The notes beneath the pieces were generated by a model. The model had not been told where the DNA came from, searched no databases, and saw nothing but the letters and a program-made list of their open reading frames with translations. Source: JBKHYJ01 sp046565505 (GTDB taxonomy: Bacteria > Acidobacteriota > Blastocatellia > UBA7656). From it: 64,000 nucleotides of DNA. A program made the position numbers and the translations under genes. Shown one piece after another: positions 62,474 to 64,000 of this stretch (position 1 is the stretch's first letter; each line of letters begins with the position of its first letter). The stretch lies in assembly GCA_046565505.1 (NCBI GenBank), contig JBKHYJ010000028.1, positions 78,354 through 142,353 of the forward strand. Direction: 5' to 3'.

Positions 62474-63623
62474 TTAACGCTACCGCGAACAGTACCTGCC
62501 TTGCAAATGACGCCGAGGGCGTAGAGTTATTGAAGGCGTAGGCGGCGAGGGCGGCAATGGGCCAAAGCAAAGCTATGAAATATATCTTGGATGTAAGCGG
62601 CCCTACTAAAAGCATGAGACAAATCATCAATCCGATCTCAAGCGGCTCAAGGGTGTCGGGCGGATCAAGGTCGCCGCGCGCTCGATTCATCAGGTCGCCG
62701 CGTGCATCATCAAAGGTCGGCTTCTTCGCTGACCGCACCAGGATAAGCAAAAGGCCAAACAGGTATACGACTGACGATAACGCCATCCAAACCGCGTCTA
62801 TGCTGGTGCGGGAAAAAGAAAAGGTATTAATGCCGGGATACTGTACATCACCTTCAACTCTCTGGGAATAATCCACTGACGTCAGATGCCTCCGCAACTG
62901 CCCTTTGAGTGAGATATTGATCGGGCCATTCGTTTCGTGAAATTCTTGATCGACTATCACATGTTCGTACCATGTTTGTAACAGCTCCGAGTTCTTGGCG
63001 AATCCAAAATAGAGAGAGGGTATGGCATTTATGATTATCAAAAGAATGAAAACAAGTATGAGAAACCTCCACCTTCTCTTCAGGGCGAAATAAGGAAGCA
63101 AGAATATCGGCGTGAGTTTCAAAGTAACTGACAAAGACATAAGTGCCGCTGCCGGCAGGTCTTTCTTTCCCGATGCAAAATAAAAAGAGGCTAATAGAAG
63201 GAAAATAGCGAGCAGGTGAGCGTTCCCATAATGTAAGATCATGACGAAATACTGCGCGACAGTTAACGTCGAAATTATCCAGGTCTTGTGCGTCGGTCGA
63301 ACCTCATCAACGCATTTATGGGTTGCCCATACGCATCCGGCGATTTGCAGCACGGAAAGTAAGTACCAGATGTAGGAAGCTACAGGGTAAGGGAACGACC
63401 AGAGGGGGGCGAATAGGATAAGAAAGAAAGGGACATATCTATAATCCATCACCCGCCCTTGCGAGAAGTCTGGTGAATATAAATCAGACCGGCCACCAAT
63501 GAGAGAACGACCAGCAGAGTAATAGACGGGAAAGTCAACTAAAGACCGAATGAAGACTAAACCGAGGAGTACTATGGCAACCGCCAATGCCGCCGTCAAA
63601 AAAATTCGGGTCCTTTTCTGCAT
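62283..63623 (-). CDS. GT87-family (DUF2029) membrane glycosyltransferase
   Basis: 446 residues with about ten to twelve helices. The GT87 layout is present: DFPVYYSAGRSLIGGRSDLYSP (catalytic Asp region, residues about 31-52), HYGNAHLLAIFLLL, a basic KKRRWRF-like loop and LKLTPIFLLPYFALK. It uses lipid-linked sugar donors (polyprenyl phosphate type) to build surface glycans, which fits the neighbouring O-antigen ligase. Its C-terminal 63 codons are antisense to the ligase tail. Base composition is less GC-rich than most of the window. Confidence 0.85.
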   Translation of the reverse strand: MQKRTRIFLTAALAVAIVLLGLVFIRSLVDFPVYYSAGRSLIGGRSDLYSPDFSQGRVMDYRYVPFFLILFAPLWSFPYPVASYIWYLLSVLQIAGCVWATHKCVDEVRPTHKTWIISTLTVAQYFVMILHYGNAHLLAIFLLLASFYFASGKKDLPAAALMSLSVTLKLTPIFLLPYFALKRRWRFLILVFILLIIINAIPSLYFGFAKNSELLQTWYEHVIVDQEFHETNGPINISLKGQLRRHLTSVDYSQRVEGDVQYPGINTFSFSRTSIDAVWMALSSVVYLFGLLLILVRSAKKPTFDDARGDLMNRARGDLDPPDTLEPLEIGLMICLMLLVGPLTSKIYFIALLWPIAALAAYAFNNSTPSASFARQVLFAVALINSALPLLPGRSVQRLLLVLGVDFYVNCLVAAAVAYALISTRPAFRPLPGGLQKQALSAAKKP

Positions 63624-63720
63624 CCTCGGAGCTATATTGATTGTGGTAAGAATAAATAAAGAAGTAGGGTCAGCAAGATTTGCAAGTAGCCATTTCTATA
63701 CCCACCCATTAGCTGAAGAG

Positions 63721-63804
63721 TGCCGAGGGCGGGACTCGAACCCGCACGGGCTTTTGGCCCAGAGGATTTTAAGTCCTCTGTGTCTGCCATTCCACCACCC
63801 CGGC
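63721..63804 (-). tRNA. tRNA-Leu (anticodon TAA)
   Basis: 84 nt on the minus strand. The acceptor stem GCCGGGG pairs with CCTCGGC, the anticodon stem-loop is GAGGA-CTTAAAA-TCCTC with anticodon TAA, a long variable arm (GGGCCAAAAGCCC) is present, and the T-loop GGTTCGAGTCCC is canonical. The CCA end is not encoded. Confidence 0.95.
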
Positions 63805-63882
63805 AAAAATACAAAAGGAATTATAAAACAGAATTCGAGAATGTATAAGGACTCTCTGTAGGGAAGGGCTTGCAAAACTAAG

Positions 63883-63903
63883 GGCCCGCCGTGAAGGCGG
63901 GCC
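63883..63903 (-). terminator. Hairpin between 5S rRNA and tRNA-Leu
   Basis: 8-bp stem GGCCCGCC/GGCGGGCC with a 5-nt loop, followed on the minus strand by a weak T-rich tract (TTAGTTTT). It probably ends the rRNA transcript. Confidence 0.65.
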
Positions 63904-63930
63904 GCCTGGCTTATGCTGAGGTGGATCTAA

Positions 63931-64000
63931 TCCCGGCGGCGACCTACTCTCCCACGCACTCGCGCGCGCAGTACCATCGGCTCAGGAGGGCTTAACTTCC
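63931..64000 (-). rRNA. 5S rRNA, 3' part only (window edge)
   Basis: The minus strand reads the typical 5S end ...GGGAGAGTAGGTCGCCGCCGGGA. About 70 of the usual 115-120 nt are visible; the rest, and presumably 23S and 16S, lie beyond 64000. Confidence 0.92.

Noticed and set aside
1..64000. CRISPR arrays, insertion sequences, prophage genes
   Set aside because: No regularly spaced repeats, transposase or phage structural genes were found by reading both strands.

Overview
The window is high-GC bacterial chromosome, densely coded on both strands. It shows sigma70-type promoters, Shine-Dalgarno (SD) starts with frequent GTG/TTG, and a complete set of housekeeping genes. Gene content suggests an Acidobacteriota bacterium, possibly Blastocatellia-like. 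The pointers are a MoxR/DUF58/BatA/DUF4175/DUF4159 envelope locus, large TPR proteins, a HYR-domain surface protein and heptameric CCAAAAT-type repeats. This is inference from gene content; no phylogeny could be run. No CRISPR array, insertion sequence or prophage was seen.

Layout. 1-3.9 kb (+): truncated Fsr-like MFS exporter, SDR dehydrogenase, NamZ/DUF1343 muramidase-like protein, FmdE-like zinc protein. 3.9-7.8 kb (-): secreted hypothetical, S9 hydrolase, LLM flavin monooxygenase, ATP-grasp ligase. 7.9-25.7 kb (-): a long locus that starts at a good promoter (25714-25742). In transcription order it encodes a membrane VWA/GATase-like protein, a caspase-fold lipoprotein, a TPR-gluzincin peptidase, DUF4159, MoxR ATPase, DUF58, BatA-type VWA and DUF4175 with a huge Q/G-rich tail. 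It ends with a methyltransferase-like secreted protein, an FRG-domain protein and a small zinc ribbon. 26.1-31.1 kb (+): a strong promoter, a 240-nt leader, a 1545-residue HYR-repeat surface protein and a textbook terminator.

31.1-37.6 kb: folP (-), then cysE, a double-domain DNA methyltransferase, AlaX editing protein and asparaginase (+). 37.8-40.6 kb (+): a NACHT-HEAT STAND ATPase broken by a stop codon and three single-base indels. 40.85-42.2 kb: a PaaA-family di-iron protein behind a promoter whose spacer holds a perfect PaaR/TetR-like palindrome. 42.4-47.9 kb (+): MFS, Crp/Fnr regulator, ccsA/hemX, hemA, hemC (early tetrapyrrole pathway). 48-57 kb (-): sigma factor, thiD, thiE, membrane protein, 1080-residue TPR protein, rnhB, thiG, thiS and a hypothetical protein. 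57-64 kb: Lon-N domain protein, LeuB-like dehydrogenase, glutaminyl-cyclase-like M28 protein, two small hypotheticals, a PDZ-containing O-antigen ligase, GT87 glycosyltransferase, tRNA-Leu(TAA) and the 3' end of a 5S rRNA.

Most notable observations: the decayed NACHT gene; the PaaR-like operator inside a promoter; a PDZ domain inside an O-antigen ligase; a 191-nt tail-to-tail overlap of two membrane-protein genes; a ThiS ending GGGA instead of GG; a methyltransferase with a dead N-terminal copy and a homing-endonuclease-associated repeat; and a caspase-fold protein embedded in the MoxR locus.
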